Source: Dryas octopetala (lineage: Eukaryota; Streptophyta; Magnoliopsida; Rosales; Rosaceae). Taken from it: a stretch of 64,000 bases of DNA. The stretch is taken from assembly GCA_963921425.1 (NCBI GenBank), contig OY992838.1, positions 15,500,001-15,564,000 of the forward strand, given 5' to 3'. Positions within the stretch are counted from its first letter, which is position 1, and each line of letters opens with the position of its first letter. A model generated the notes under the pieces. That model was not told the DNA's origin, did no database searches, and was given only the letters and a program-made list of their open reading frames with translations. Shown here one piece after another: positions 36,701 through 48,430 of the stretch. The position numbers and the translations under genes were made by a program.

Positions 36701-36877
36701 GTCGAGTTTCTATGCTCGATGCTGCCACCAGGAGGAAGAGGAGAGAGAGACGAAGCCAGCGCCACCGGTCTCGCTACCATCCACCGTCGGACAGCCGAGA
36801 AATCGAGGAAAGAGAGAGAGAGCGATCGGAGGGAGAGAGATGAGAGAGAAACAGAGACAGAGACAGAGAGATCGGGG

Positions 36878-36915
<38 letters not shown>

Positions 36916-37952
36916 GGGCTGAGGACGGTGGCTTGTCGCCGCCCCCTAGCCGGACGGCGAGGGAGAGGCTGGAGAGAGAAGGCACTCGAGGGAGGTGGTG
37001 TCGGGGAGGGAGAGAGAGAGAGAGAGAGAGAGAAATCAGATAAAAATCTGGTTTTTTTTTTTGTTTTTAAAATCCCTTTTGTAAAAATTACAAACTTGCC
37101 AGTCACTTCACATGTCTGTAACTTCCAAACTGTAACTCCGATCGACGCGTGCTGCGTGTCTACGAACTCGTGGACTCGAGACCTATCCAACGTGCCCAAA
37201 GTCAAAACCAAAAGCTCAATAGAATTAAAAGTCAACTTTGGGTCAATCCTAATTTAAAAACAAAATTTTTAAATTAAATCAAAACCCTTTTATACTCCAA
37301 ATAAATTCCTAAAATCCTTAAAATAAATATTCAAAATATTTAAAATAAATCTTTAAAAAATACAGTCTCACACCATCCGTTAGAGATTTCGAGAAAATGA
37401 CCGTTAAGTGTCACGTTGGACGTAGTACGTCCACTTGACATTTTTAATGGCATGGCATTGACTGGTAGGGGGTAAAATTGGGTTTGACCCCAATATAATT
37501 TCCCACCCATTCCACGACGACACCTGGCACCTAACTCTGATATAAGCCCACCACTTTCTCCCCTTTTGTGAATGAAACCGTAAGCTTCCATAAATTAAAA
37601 AAATTGAGTTTTTCTTCTAAAGGCCAAAAACAACGTATTTAACCATTGAAATTAGGGTTTTTTGTTCACCCAATAGTTTTGTCCATGATTTCCATTGCAA
37701 ATTGAATCTTATACAGTGTAAAGGCTGATTTTTTGTTAGATATTATGGAAATTAGTGTTTAAGAAGACCAAGTGGACTAGGTCCAGCGTGGCACTTAACA
37801 GTCCCTTTAACAAAATTCCTAACGAATGGACTATTCCGTATATTTTTTGTTAGTTAATGGGAAAATTTAAAATATTTTATAGTTCGTGTACCAACTTGAA
37901 ATGCACGCACCCTATAGTTGGTGGATGTAAATGTACTTAAGTCTTAAAAATA

Positions 37953-38533
37953 TATTAATTTTTATAAAGTAATTAGTTTATATATTGCTTTAATACCTAT
38001 TATAGACTAAACCAAACCCTCTATTATAGTATTGTTGCCACTTTCTGTACAACTTGTTTTACTTGAAATTTGAAATGAATACCAAGTTGTAGCTCGCAAG
38101 TATACGAATCGCTTGAGGTAAGCATAGCGTATAAGTACGAGGTTGTTCCCTATCTTTTGTTATATTTGTTGAGGTAAGCTTTTGTTATATTTTCTGCGTT
38201 GTGTTTTGTCTATTCACTGGCTCCCATATCTTGGATCTTCTAAAAGGTTACCTGTAAGTTAAATTTGTGTCTTAGGGTGGTTTTGGTTAAGTTTTTAGCT
38301 TGTCAAGAAGGGAGCTAACAATTGTTTTGGTTACCACTAAACCACATCAATATTTGGTTTTGGTTACAACTAAACCACCAATTGTTTGATTAAAAGATTT
38401 CCCAATAAATATATTTATAATAATAGTAGGTAATAAATTGCCATTAATACATTTAATATATTAGATGATTATATTTTTTGGGTAAAATATATTAGAGGAT
38501 CATTATTCATTAGTTAAAACATTAAAATCCTAT

Positions 38534-38589
<56 letters not shown>

Positions 38590-39814
38590 ATCCCTCTCTT
38601 TCTCTCGTCTCTCTTTCTCAAATCTCTATCTTCGGCGTCTCCATCGCGATTTTTCAGAAAGCTTGCATCGCGTTTCTTCACCTCTCTTTCTCTCTCTCGC
38701 CGGCGGCAGATCTCGGCCCTGACAAAGTCTTTTCTCTCTCGCCTTTTTCTTCGGTGTAAAACTGAAATCGAACCGTACCGAACTGGTAACATCGGTTAAT
38801 CGACCTTGTCGGTTGAAGGGTCTCCGGTTAGGTTTTGGTCTCTGTTCTTCCAAGACCGATATCGTCAGTTTGGTTGTCAGTTTCAGCCACATGGTTCGAG
38901 TTTCGAACCGTGCCCACCTCTATCCATGATCAGTTTTAAATAATGTGACTGATTAACATGTGAAGTTTCCCGTAACATGCATGGGAAGTAACTGTTTATT
39001 CCCTCCATTCTGGTAGATCATGGCTTGATCATCTATATAAATACTTATTGTCAATTTTCATCAAGACACATAACTGCTAAACAAAAAATTATCTGTACGT
39101 AATATATTCTTCTTCCCACTTAGCAGTTATATATAAATACTAATTCTCTCTGTAGGACGTCCATTCTTTAACTAAAGAACGAACATGGGTATTTCTATGA
39201 CATTTTGTCTTTTTTGGGCTATTTTTTACAGGGTTCAACATGTTAGGATATAGGGTTCTATATTTTAGATTTTAACTCTTGAATTTTGGGCTGTAGCCCA
39301 AAACTTGGGAGTTAAAACCTAAATCCTAACCGATAAACTGGAACTCAAAATCATGAGAGTTAAAACTGATTAAGGAATATGTTTCCTTGATGATTTATAC
39401 CCTAAATAATTAAATCATTTCAAGTGTAAGATCAAATGGTGAAAAAAGAGTCATAAAACATATGCGTTTGTTCTTTAACTACATTCTGCACAGAGAATTT
39501 TTTTTATATAGGAGTACAAATATAGAGAATAAGGAAAGAAAACAAATCTTCTAATTGTACTAGGACAAGAACTCCTAATTATATTTTAATTACAACTCAT
39601 GCCAACACTTACTGAAAAAAGTTCTATAACCAATAAAACATGACTTCTCGTGAATATCGATCGATCACTTGTCACTCAAATAAATAAGAGATAAAAGCTA
39701 TGACCCTTCTAATCAAAATACAAAAAATGGGAAACATTATAAAACTTTACATTATCCACATATGTTTGTTGTTTTACATATATGATGGTTATTTATATAT
39801 TTATTTATGTGCAG
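37953..39814. other. Intergenic spacer upstream of the NLR pseudogene
   Basis: No gene recognised. It includes a (CT)n run at about 38538-38581 followed by a CT-rich leader-like stretch, and AACCGG-type repeats near 38760-38930. There is no coding for a TIR domain, which would be expected as the first exon of the NLR gene that begins at 39815. Confidence 0.5.
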
Positions 39815-40090
39815 TTATGAATCCAAAGTAATTGAAGATATTGTACAAAATAGCTTCACTCAATTGAATCAAACAATGTTAAGTGTATCAAAGGATTTAG
39901 TTGCGATGGATTCTCACATAAGAGAAATGCTTTCACGCTTAGAAATAGAGTTGCTTGATGTTCGTAAAGTCATTGGAATTTGGGGAATATGGGAAATTGG
40001 TAAGACAACTATTGCACGAGTAGTTTTTGAAAGGATACGTGCTCAGTTTGAAGCTTACAGCTTCCTTGACAATGTTAGAGAGGAAAAGTA

Positions 40091-41484
40091 GCTTCATTCT
40101 GATATGTTGTTGGAAAGTAACGTACATATACAGAATATTGATGTGCAAAAGGTGATAAGGCGTAGACTATGTACCAAAAGGGTTCTTATAATTCTTCATG
40201 ACGTGGATAAGTTTGAACAAGTGGAAGCATTGTGTGATCCTAGTTGGTTTGGTTTAGGGAGCAAAATCATCATAACATCAAGAGATGAACATGTGTTGCG
40301 CGGATGTAGAATAGATAAAACATATAAGGTTAAGCTATTAACTGATGATGAAGCTCTACAACTCTTTAGTTGGAAATCCTTCCAGAGAGACCAGGTTGGA
40401 GAAGTCCTTCTCAAGCTATCAAAGGATATTTTAAAATATGCTAATGGTCTTCCATTAGCTATTAAAGTTTTAAGTTTGTTTCTTTATGGTCGAAGCGCAA
40501 AACTATGGGCAAGTGAATTGGATAGACTGAAAGCAAATCCTAAAAAAGAAATTATTGATGTTTTAAAAATAAGTTTTGATGGTTTTTCAACTACAGAAAA
40601 AAATGTATTTTTGGACATTGTGTGTTTCTTTAAAGGAGAGGACAAAGATCATGTAACAAGAATACTAGAAAGTTGTGGCTACAGTCCAGACATTGATATA
40701 GAAGTTCTCATGGAGAAATCTTTAGTAACTCTGTCTGGAAGAAAATTGTGGATGCATGATTTGATACAAGAATTGGGTCGGGAAGTTGCTTCTTTCTGAT
40801 ATGTTGTTGGAAAGTAACGTATATATACAAAATATTGATGTGCAAAAGGTGATAAGGCGTAGACTATGTACCAAAAGGGTTCTTATAATTCTTGATGACG
40901 TGGATAAGTTTGAACAATTGGAAGCATTGTGTGATCCAAGTTGGTTTGGTTTAGGGAGCAGAATCATCATAACATCAAGAGATGAACATGTGTTGCGCGG
41001 ATGTAGAGTAGATAAAACATATAAGGTTAAGCTATTAACTGATGATGAAGCTCTACAACTCTTTAGTTGGAAATCCTTCCAGAAAGACCAGGTTGGAGAT
41101 GTCTTTCTCAAGCTATCCAAGGATATTTTAAAATATGCTAATCGTCTTCCATTAGCTATTAAAGTTTTGGGTTTGTTTCTTTATGGTAGAAGCGCAAAAC
41201 TATGGGCAAGTGAATTGGATAGATTGAAAGCAAATCCTAAAAAAGACATTATTGATGTTTTAAAAATAAGTTTGGATGGTTTGTCAACTACAGAAAAAAA
41301 TGTATTTTTGGACATTGTGTGTTTCTTTAAAGGAGAGGACAAAGATCATGTAACAAGAATACTAGAGAGTTGTGGCTACAGTCCAGACATTGATATAGAA
41401 GTTCTCATGGAGAAATCTTTAGTAACTCTGTCTGGAAGAAAATTGTGGATGCATGATTTGATACAAGAATTGGGTTGGGAAGTT
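40091..41484 (+). repeat. 697-bp tandem duplication inside the NB-ARC
   Basis: Units 40091-40787 and 40788-41484, about 97 % alike (roughly 20 differences counted by eye). Each runs from just after RNBS-A to the MHD motif. Unit 1 has LIILHDVD where kinase-2 should be LLDD-like, but keeps NGLPLAIKVL. Unit 2 has LIILDDVD but NRLPLAIKVL. The offset is not a multiple of three. Confidence 0.93.
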
Positions 41485-43951
41485 GTTCGTCAAGAATGTG
41501 GTGAAGACCCTGGAAAGCGTAGCAGGTTGTGGCTTCGTGAGGATATCATCCGTGTACTAGTAAAAAATAAGGTAAAAGAGATTCAGAGATTGGAAAACTA
41601 ATTATTATTGTCTTTGTAGTTTGCTATATGAATTGTGTGCTTAACAACTTATTCTTTGTTCTTCTTTATTAGGGAACGAGTAAAGTTCAAGGCATATTCC
41701 TCAATTTAGCAAGAAAAGAGGAGGTGGTTCACTTCATTACTGATCCCTTCTCAAATATGGACAAGTTAAGATTACTCAAAATTTGGAACGGGAACTTTTC
41801 TGGAAACATCAAATGTCTTTCTGAGGAGTTGCAATTTCTGGAATGGCATGAATATCCATTCGACTATTTTCCTTCAAACTTTCAGTCAAACAAGCTTGTT
41901 GAACTCAGAATGTATTCAAGCAGCATCAAACAACTATGGAGTGGAGAAAAAGTAAGATTATTAATTCTTATATATGCATTTTTTAATTCTTAACTATAGC
42001 AACCAATTATTTATTTCAAATCATATGATTATTTTTTGACTTCTTTCAGAACTGGAGCAGGCTACAATTTATCGATATGAGTTATTCCCAATACTTGATC
42101 AAGACCCCAAACTTCAGTGAGGTTCCAAATCTTGTGACTTTGGTGCTTGAAGGTTGTATAGGATTGGTTGAGGTTCACCCATCCATTGGAAATCTCAAAA
42201 AACTTACTTTGTTGAATATGAGAGACTGCAAATCTGTTAAGAGCCTTCCACCTTCAATTAGTTTGGTATCTCTTAAAACTTTTACTCTCTCTGCCTGCTC
42301 AAGACTCAAGAATTTTCCCGAAATTAAAGGAAATATGAAAAGCTTGTTGGAGCTTCATCTAGATGGGACTGCCATAAAGGAATTACCTCCATCAATTGAA
42401 GGCTTGACTGGTCTTACTTTGTTGGATTTAAGGGACTGCAAAAGCCTTTTGGGTCTTCCAAGTACCATTAAATATCTGACATCTCTTAAAAGTCTCATTC
42501 TAACAGGTTGCACAAAACTTGATGGCATACCTGAGAATCTGCATTGTGTGGAATTTCTGGAGGAGCTTGATATAAGTGGAACTGCTGTAAGAGATTTTTC
42601 GTCCATTGCAAATATGAAGAATCTAAAATATCTATCCATCCGAGGATGTGAAGATCAACCTTCAAAATCATGGCTTAGAAAGAGCCTTGTCTCCATGAGC
42701 TCGTTGTTGCCTACTTCACTGTCAAGTTTAAGTTTTTTGACAGATCTAAATTTAAGTGATTGCAATCTAATGGAAGGACCAAAATTTCCAAATGATCTTG
42801 GCAGCTTATTGTCCTTAAAACGCTTAAATTTGAGTGATAATAATTTCACCCGCTTACCAGATGGCATCTCTCAACTCTCCAAGCTTGAATGTCTCGACTT
42901 GAGCAATTGTAGCAGGCTTCAATTTCTCCCTAAGAAGCTTCCATTAAGTGTTCGACATGTGGAAGCAAAGGATTGTACTTCACTGATAGATTTTCCGAAT
43001 CAATACAGACTATGTGGAGAAACTACTATCATTACCTACATTTCATCCAAGAATCAAGAACTTGGTATGTTAAGTCGGGGCGAATCTACAAGAGAGTACA
43101 GTGATGACAGAAGAGAGGACACTAGAGTTACTGTCGAACGTCTTTTGTTAAAGTTGAAGCTAAGGGATCATAGTTTAATGGACTATTCGATTTCTTGGAA
43201 CCAAAATGAAATTCCAAAGTGGTTTAGCAATACAGTTACTGGCGATTCCATAGTCATCTCAATACCTCCAGGATTGAAAAAATATTATAAGAGGTGGATG
43301 GGGGTTGCTGCTGTTGTCTTACTCAAGGGACCTCCTGATGTCTCCGTCATTGAATCGGATTCAGAAACTTCTAATTACTTCTGTCAGTGCAAATTAAAAA
43401 CTCAAGAATTTTCAATGGAACCATATCTCTTTACGAGCAGTATACAGCAGATCAACCGCATGAGTTCAATATTTCCTTCTCTTTATGTTTTCTATGAACC
43501 TTGTGTGTGGTTTCCAGAGCTGTTAAATAAATCAAGCGCAATGGAGGCTTCATTTGAAACCAACCAAGGCATTGAGGTTCAGAAATGTGGGATTCGTCTA
43601 CTATATGAAGAAGATGTTGAAGGGTTTTTCCAAACTGTAGTGTGGCAGTGTTTTAGTACTGAAGTCAGACAGTACTGCAATGGAAACCAAGATGATCGAG
43701 ACACATTTGAATCTGGGTGGTATAATCTGGTGGATAACATATTGAGATGGTATAGAATTTAAACTTTTTGAGAAGTACTTACATAGTTACATTGCTACTT
43801 ATTAAAACTTGTTAAATTCATAATTGTCGACGTTTTTCTTGCATGTGGTATATATTGCATTATTGCAGGGAGTCATTAATTCCAAGTTCTGAAGAAGTTT
43901 CCATAATTCTGCTGAGAAAGAACATTGAGTCATTTCTTCCAAGATACCTTG

Positions 43952-43953
<2 letters not shown>

Positions 43954-43999
<46 letters not shown>

Positions 44000-44013
44000 T
44001 TCTCTCACGTACT
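43954..44013. repeat. (CT)n directly at a 5' splice site (intron 5)
   Basis: The intron begins GAG|GTCTCTCTCTCT and is mostly CT up to about 44013. A TTCCTGCAG acceptor at 44032-44040 closes it. Confidence 0.8.
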
Positions 44014-44672
44014 CATATTAATTATGAGTTTTTCCTGCAGGGACTAAACCATGCGTGTCAAAATTATTCTTATTTTGTAAGCGGAAGCCCAGTGTGGTTC
44101 AACCCTAAAGTTGGGCCCTTCAAGTCAATAGATCTGCCACCAAATCTACACATGAGTAAGGAGTGGATGGGATTTGCTCTATGCGTATCAGTTGAAGCGA
44201 ACAAGCATGTAGAAGATTATCGTGTTTTTTGTCGACTTGAAATAGGTAAAAATCCTGTGAGAAGATTTATTTGGTCGCTAAATGGAATATCGCGCAAACC
44301 ACAACTTATAGTTATGTACATACCTCGGGCAATGATGAATCACGACTGGTTATTCACTCGCAAATCATCAAGGCAAATGTGCGCTGTCTTTGAAACCGTT
44401 AGTCCTGGTGTAAAGGTTCAAATGTGCGGGCTCCGTATTTTGTACCACCAAAATTTACAAGAGTTTGTCCAGGCAATCACCCAATGTACATTACGCAGCT
44501 CAGATATTTCCTTTGATTATTATAATGAATTGCTGGTAACATATTGGTTAAATTTCATAAAGTTAGAAAATCGTGAATTGGATTTGGATGCTGGAAAAGA
44601 AAATTATACTTCTGGAGAAAATGTCTTAAGTCAGCTAACGGCAGAGGAATGGGAACGTAAATTTAGATATAT

Positions 44673-44673
<1 letters not shown>

Positions 44674-44711
<38 letters not shown>
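44674..44711. repeat. (CT)n directly at a 5' splice site (intron 6)
   Basis: The intron begins ATG|GTCTCTCTCTCT, the same arrangement as the preceding intron, and ends at ACAAACAG (44772-44779). Confidence 0.8.
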
Positions 44712-44714
<3 letters not shown>

Positions 44715-45440
44715 ATTAGAATTTGATCTCTCGAGAAATTAATATCTGACATTTGAATTTTTTCTTTATTTACAAACAGTTCTCGTCTACTATAAACCGG
44801 TATGGACATACCTTCACTGGAACTGAAATTCCCAAGTGGTTCATGCATTTGAACAAAGACTACCATGCGCGAATCCAAGTGCCTCCAAATTTGTTCAATG
44901 ATGATGATTGGATAGGGATTGCTATTTGTGCTTCTTTATTGACGCACAAACAGCCAAGCATCCTTCGTGACACTCGTGATTCAGAGTTTACTCATAGGCT
45001 TCTTTTTTTTCTGGACACCAATGTTTCTTCTCTTTCTGGGTACCATATAATTAAACTGATGGGGATGCATGCATGCGATATCATTGCGTTCATACACATA
45101 GCACGTACTGAATTTCCTCAATCGTGGAATCAATGTAATCGCATTGGTGCAACTGTTGAATCCAATAACCCAGACTTAGTAGTTCGTGAATGGGCCCTAC
45201 GTCTAGTGTTCAAGGAGGATGTCGAAGAGCTTGTACAAACATTGACCCCCCACTACATGCAATCAAGCAAGGTATGGTAATCAAAATATAGCATCGGAAC
45301 CCATGAAAGATTAGTTAAGAAAGCTTAGTGATATCAAAATGAAGTACAAATTAAGCTAGATCAAATTTTGTTACTTTTAATTTGGGCTAGTCCAATAGCT
45401 TGTTTGATATTTCCTCTTTCTTGTTGCACAGAGGACATAA

Positions 45441-47718
45441 TTACTCAGTGATGATCAAAGTCATTAAAGTCATTAGCACGGAAGTATGATCGCATTGACA
45501 TGAGACAAGGAAGAAGAGTTTGAAATCGATGGTTGACTTGTATTGTTTTACCACTTACCAGTACTGGCTGCCTTCCCAATGTGGGAAGAGAAACAATTCC
45601 TTTCTCTAGTACCTATTACAGATTGTGCTAGATATTTTCTTATGCTGCATTGTTTGGTTATAAGAATATCATTTGTTTTCATACTTGACAGATTGTATGT
45701 TATTTAATTATTCTCTTATTTAAGGAGGGATAATTTAAGTGTTTAACCATTGAGTAGTGCTTCTATGAAACTTGGAAGACTGCATGTATATATATATAGT
45801 GAAGAGCTCTAAATCATTTTGAAGTATAATATATACTCTTTTTTTTTTCTATCACGTTGTAACTCTTGATCATTTCAATTCAAAATCTCATATACCCCTT
45901 AAGTTTTAGACTAGTGTAACTTTTCTATGTGTTGTTTAAGTTGTGGATGCAAGGTCTATTTTAGTTTTTTCCTTAGATGATCATGCCAGGTCACGCCACC
46001 ACACTTTGTTTATCGAATCCCAAAAGCATAATTTATTTTAGTGCATTCTACTGCGAACCCAAGGACATCTTTGCTTTGTTATTTGTTGAGTGTACAAATG
46101 TGTATTCGTTGGGGTGTTGTAGTGTTTTTCTGAGGAAAGAGATGTGAAGAGGAGAAGAAATTGTGGTGTTGCAGAGGAAAATTTCTGAAAAAAAAAAAAA
46201 AAAAAAACAGAGCTTTACATATCTGCAATTGTCAAATTATTAACTGGAGCCATAGCACTATTAGATTGGGCACATCTCATCTTATTTGGCCACATATATT
46301 TTGAGGACAAAAAGGTTCTCATATTGTTCTTGATTAATTTCTAAAACTATTTGGTGAATATTTTTGGTTGGTGAATATTTTTGGTTGGTGAATTTGTCAT
46401 ATGATTAATTGATTATGGGTTTTTTTTTTTTTGGCCATGAATTGATTACGGGTTTAAAATATAGTGTCTATAAAAAAGTAACTCCCAAGTAAGTTTAATG
46501 AAAGTTTAAATTAGAACCAAATTGTATAAAACGCGGCCTTTTTTCAGTAAATCCAAATAAACCACAATGATGACACATATGAATACATGATCACTAACTT
46601 ACCTCATCTAGGATGGAGATGAACTCGAACACTACCATAATCTGAGCTTGAAACATTTGAGCGCATCACCCATGACTAAACTTGATAATCTTTACCAACT
46701 TAGACTAAACATAGACGCATAAACTCTAACTTTCTAATGTTCTACGAAGATAGGTTTGTGTTAGGAACTTGGCAATGAAATATATTTACATTGACATTTT
46801 GTGAGGTTGATTTGGAATTGTTTTATTAGAAAGATATTATGGTTTTATTAAATCACGTTTGTTTTGATTAAGGAATTGTGTGAAAATACATGATAAAACC
46901 TCAGGGATATTCTTACTGTAATGTATGGAATCTTAGAAGTTATATATATAAAAGTACGATAGAATGTGTCTGTGTAAATTAATCTTTAAATGTTTTTATA
47001 TTGATGCTAATACTTTTTTGAGGAATTTCAATGAACTAGATTATGTAAAAATGATTTAAAACCTCGAGGGATGCCACTATATTTTCTGAAACCTCAAAAG
47101 TTATGAAATGAGGATAAAACGACTTAAGGGTGTGCACATAATTAACCCTTACAATCATCAAATTATCCAAACAATTTAGAAAGATCAAGCAAATCACTTT
47201 ATAATTAACCCTAAATAACCTAGTGCTGAAAACAATTGGTGATCGAGGGCAAAATAGAAAAAAACCCGCCAACCGTAAAAATTCTCTACAATCCCTACTC
47301 AAATATTGATGCCGAAAGTGGTCGGAAACGGCTACTATCCACCTCAACAGCTACCCCTTCCCCTTTATTTTTCAGTAAAAAAAAATAAAATTGAATAAAC
47401 AGTACCACAAATAGAGACTGCCCTCTTCCAAAGATTATTCCTTTATGTGATATTCCATTAATTTTCAATCCAATAAAATCATCATAATCAACATTATTAT
47501 TCTTGTTATTGTTCTCATTTAGTTAGTGGGAATATGACGTGGATCTCATTCATGCATCCTACAAAAGTACAAAATTAGAGAAAAGCCGAAAAAATATAAA
47601 AAGATAAAAAAAAATATATGTAGATATTTTATTCCCAAATGTATGATATATGTGGAACATTTGATCTCTAATTCTTTTTTGAGCTGAAGTGTCAGTATGT
47701 CAATTCTTGAGAAACCAC
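45441..47718. other. Intergenic spacer, no gene recognised
   Basis: AT-rich with a TA run near 45788-45798, poly(A) at about 46186-46206, and a duplicated GGTGAATATTTTTGGTT near 46350-46390. No element ends with target duplications were found. Confidence 0.5.
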
Positions 47719-48430
47719 TTAGGCCTTCCACTATGCCACCTGAAAATGTGACCCAAAACCCATTTTGGGTCGCAAATGGGTCACATCATAGCACTATAGG
47801 CCTGAAAATGTGACCCAAAAGAGGGAGTAACCCAAAGTGTAACCCAAATCTGGGTCTCAGTGTGAACCAAATTGGCTGTGACCCAAAACCAACAGAAGCC
47901 CACCCACGTGAGGAGAGAGAAGCAGCTGCTGGTGAAAAGGTGGTGGGCCCCGCCTGCTTTTCTTGTCGGCTGAACAGAAGGAATCACGTAGGGGCTTTGC
48001 TGGTATATGTTTTCTCGTGGGCCGCGCCTGGCTTTGCTGCTTTGTTGACGCGTGGCTTGCTTGGCGGGTCACCAACGGTCCAGATTAAATGACCGTTGGT
48101 GATCAACAGCTGCCATTGTTTGTCTTCTTCTTTTTTTTTTTTTAATGGGCCGATTAGAAATCAAAGGCCTAGATTAATGGACCGTTGATAATCAACGGTC
48201 CAGATCGCCCAAATCATTATTTTTTAAACAAATAATTAATAAATCATTTAAAATTGAAATAGTATCCGAAAAATTGCCAAAAAATTTCAAAAAAAATTTA
48301 AAAAATTCCCCAAACCCTCCAACAGTTATATTCTCAAATGGGTCTATATATATCATACAACACTCATATGGTTTCATCACAAATTACAACCTTTGTTTAC
48401 CAAATTTGCACAAATTTTTTTTTCTTTGTC

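Larger units (their letters stand above)
28206..37372. mobile_element. Nest of non-coding LTR retrotransposon fossils, both orientations
   Basis: A 9.2-kb block with the 5-bp target duplication CCATC (28201-28205, 37373-37377), starting TGTTGTAAC and ending TCTCACA. Inside are several copies or part-copies of one LTR family. One in forward orientation covers roughly 28421-31419. Reverse ones begin near 31420 and 33534 (TGTAACGCCC) and near 34320 (TGTCACGCCC). Ends of the TCTCACA type are near 36391 and 37372. No gag or pol coding was recognised, so these are solo LTRs or a non-autonomous family. A Gypsy-type assignment is only a guess from the ends. Copies differ clearly from each other, suggesting an older and layered history. 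The exact nesting order is uncertain. Confidence 0.6.
28092..37943. mobile_element. Non-autonomous MULE split by a large LTR nest
   Basis: Exact 9-bp target duplication TTAAAAATA (28083-28091, 37944-37952). Inverted ends share CATTTACATCCACCAACTAT and TTTCAAGTTG, then AACTATAAAA and TTAACTAACAAAAA, over about 110 bases. The inner part on the right (37378-37943) is non-coding, with several ACGTTGGAC/ACTTGAC motifs. After subtracting the LTR insertion (28206-37372) the MULE is only about 0.7 kb, so it was a MITE-sized Mutator derivative. Confidence 0.8.
39815..45440 (+). pseudogene. TNL-type NLR resistance gene, N-terminally truncated and internally duplicated
   Basis: Exons inferred from matching splice phases: 39815-41571 (NB-ARC), 41673-41951, 42050-43749, 43869-43953, 44041-44673, 44780-45271 and 45432-45440. 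NB-ARC motifs: P-loop GIWGIWEIGKTT, RNBS-A-like FLDNVREE, kinase-2, RNBS-B IIITSRDEHVL, GLPL and MHD (MHDLIQELG). The second exon gives the NL linker (SKVQGIFLNL) and first LRRs; the third gives about ten LRRs (LVTLVLEGCIGL, LKSLILTGCTKL) and a post-LRR C-JID-type domain (NEIPKWFSNTVTGDSIVISI). Two more C-JID-like units follow (SPVWFNPKVGPFKSIDLPPN; GTEIPKWFMHLNKDYHARIQ). Defects: no TIR exon upstream, a TAG at 40089-40091, and a 697-bp tandem duplication that shifts the frame and ends it at 40797-40799. From the second unit onward all exons are open. Intact relatives sense pathogen effectors. Confidence 0.88.

Noticed and set aside
35443-37257. Several Arg/Glu- or Ser/Leu-rich frames on both strands
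   Set aside because: Produced by GA/CT microsatellites and GC-rich LTR sequence; low complexity and not conserved between copies.
38514-38892. Arg/Glu-rich minus-strand frames
   Set aside because: Translation of a (CT)n tract and its flanks with no protein-like features.
27908-38925. A possible outer hAT element enclosing the MULE and LTR nest
   Set aside because: Both ends have GTGGGCA and AACCGAACC-type blocks in opposite orientation, but no matching 8-bp target duplication was found and such blocks are common.
37953-39814. Missing TIR-domain exon of the NLR gene
   Set aside because: All frames were scanned for TIR motifs (such as DVFLSFRGED) and none was seen, so no exon is annotated.
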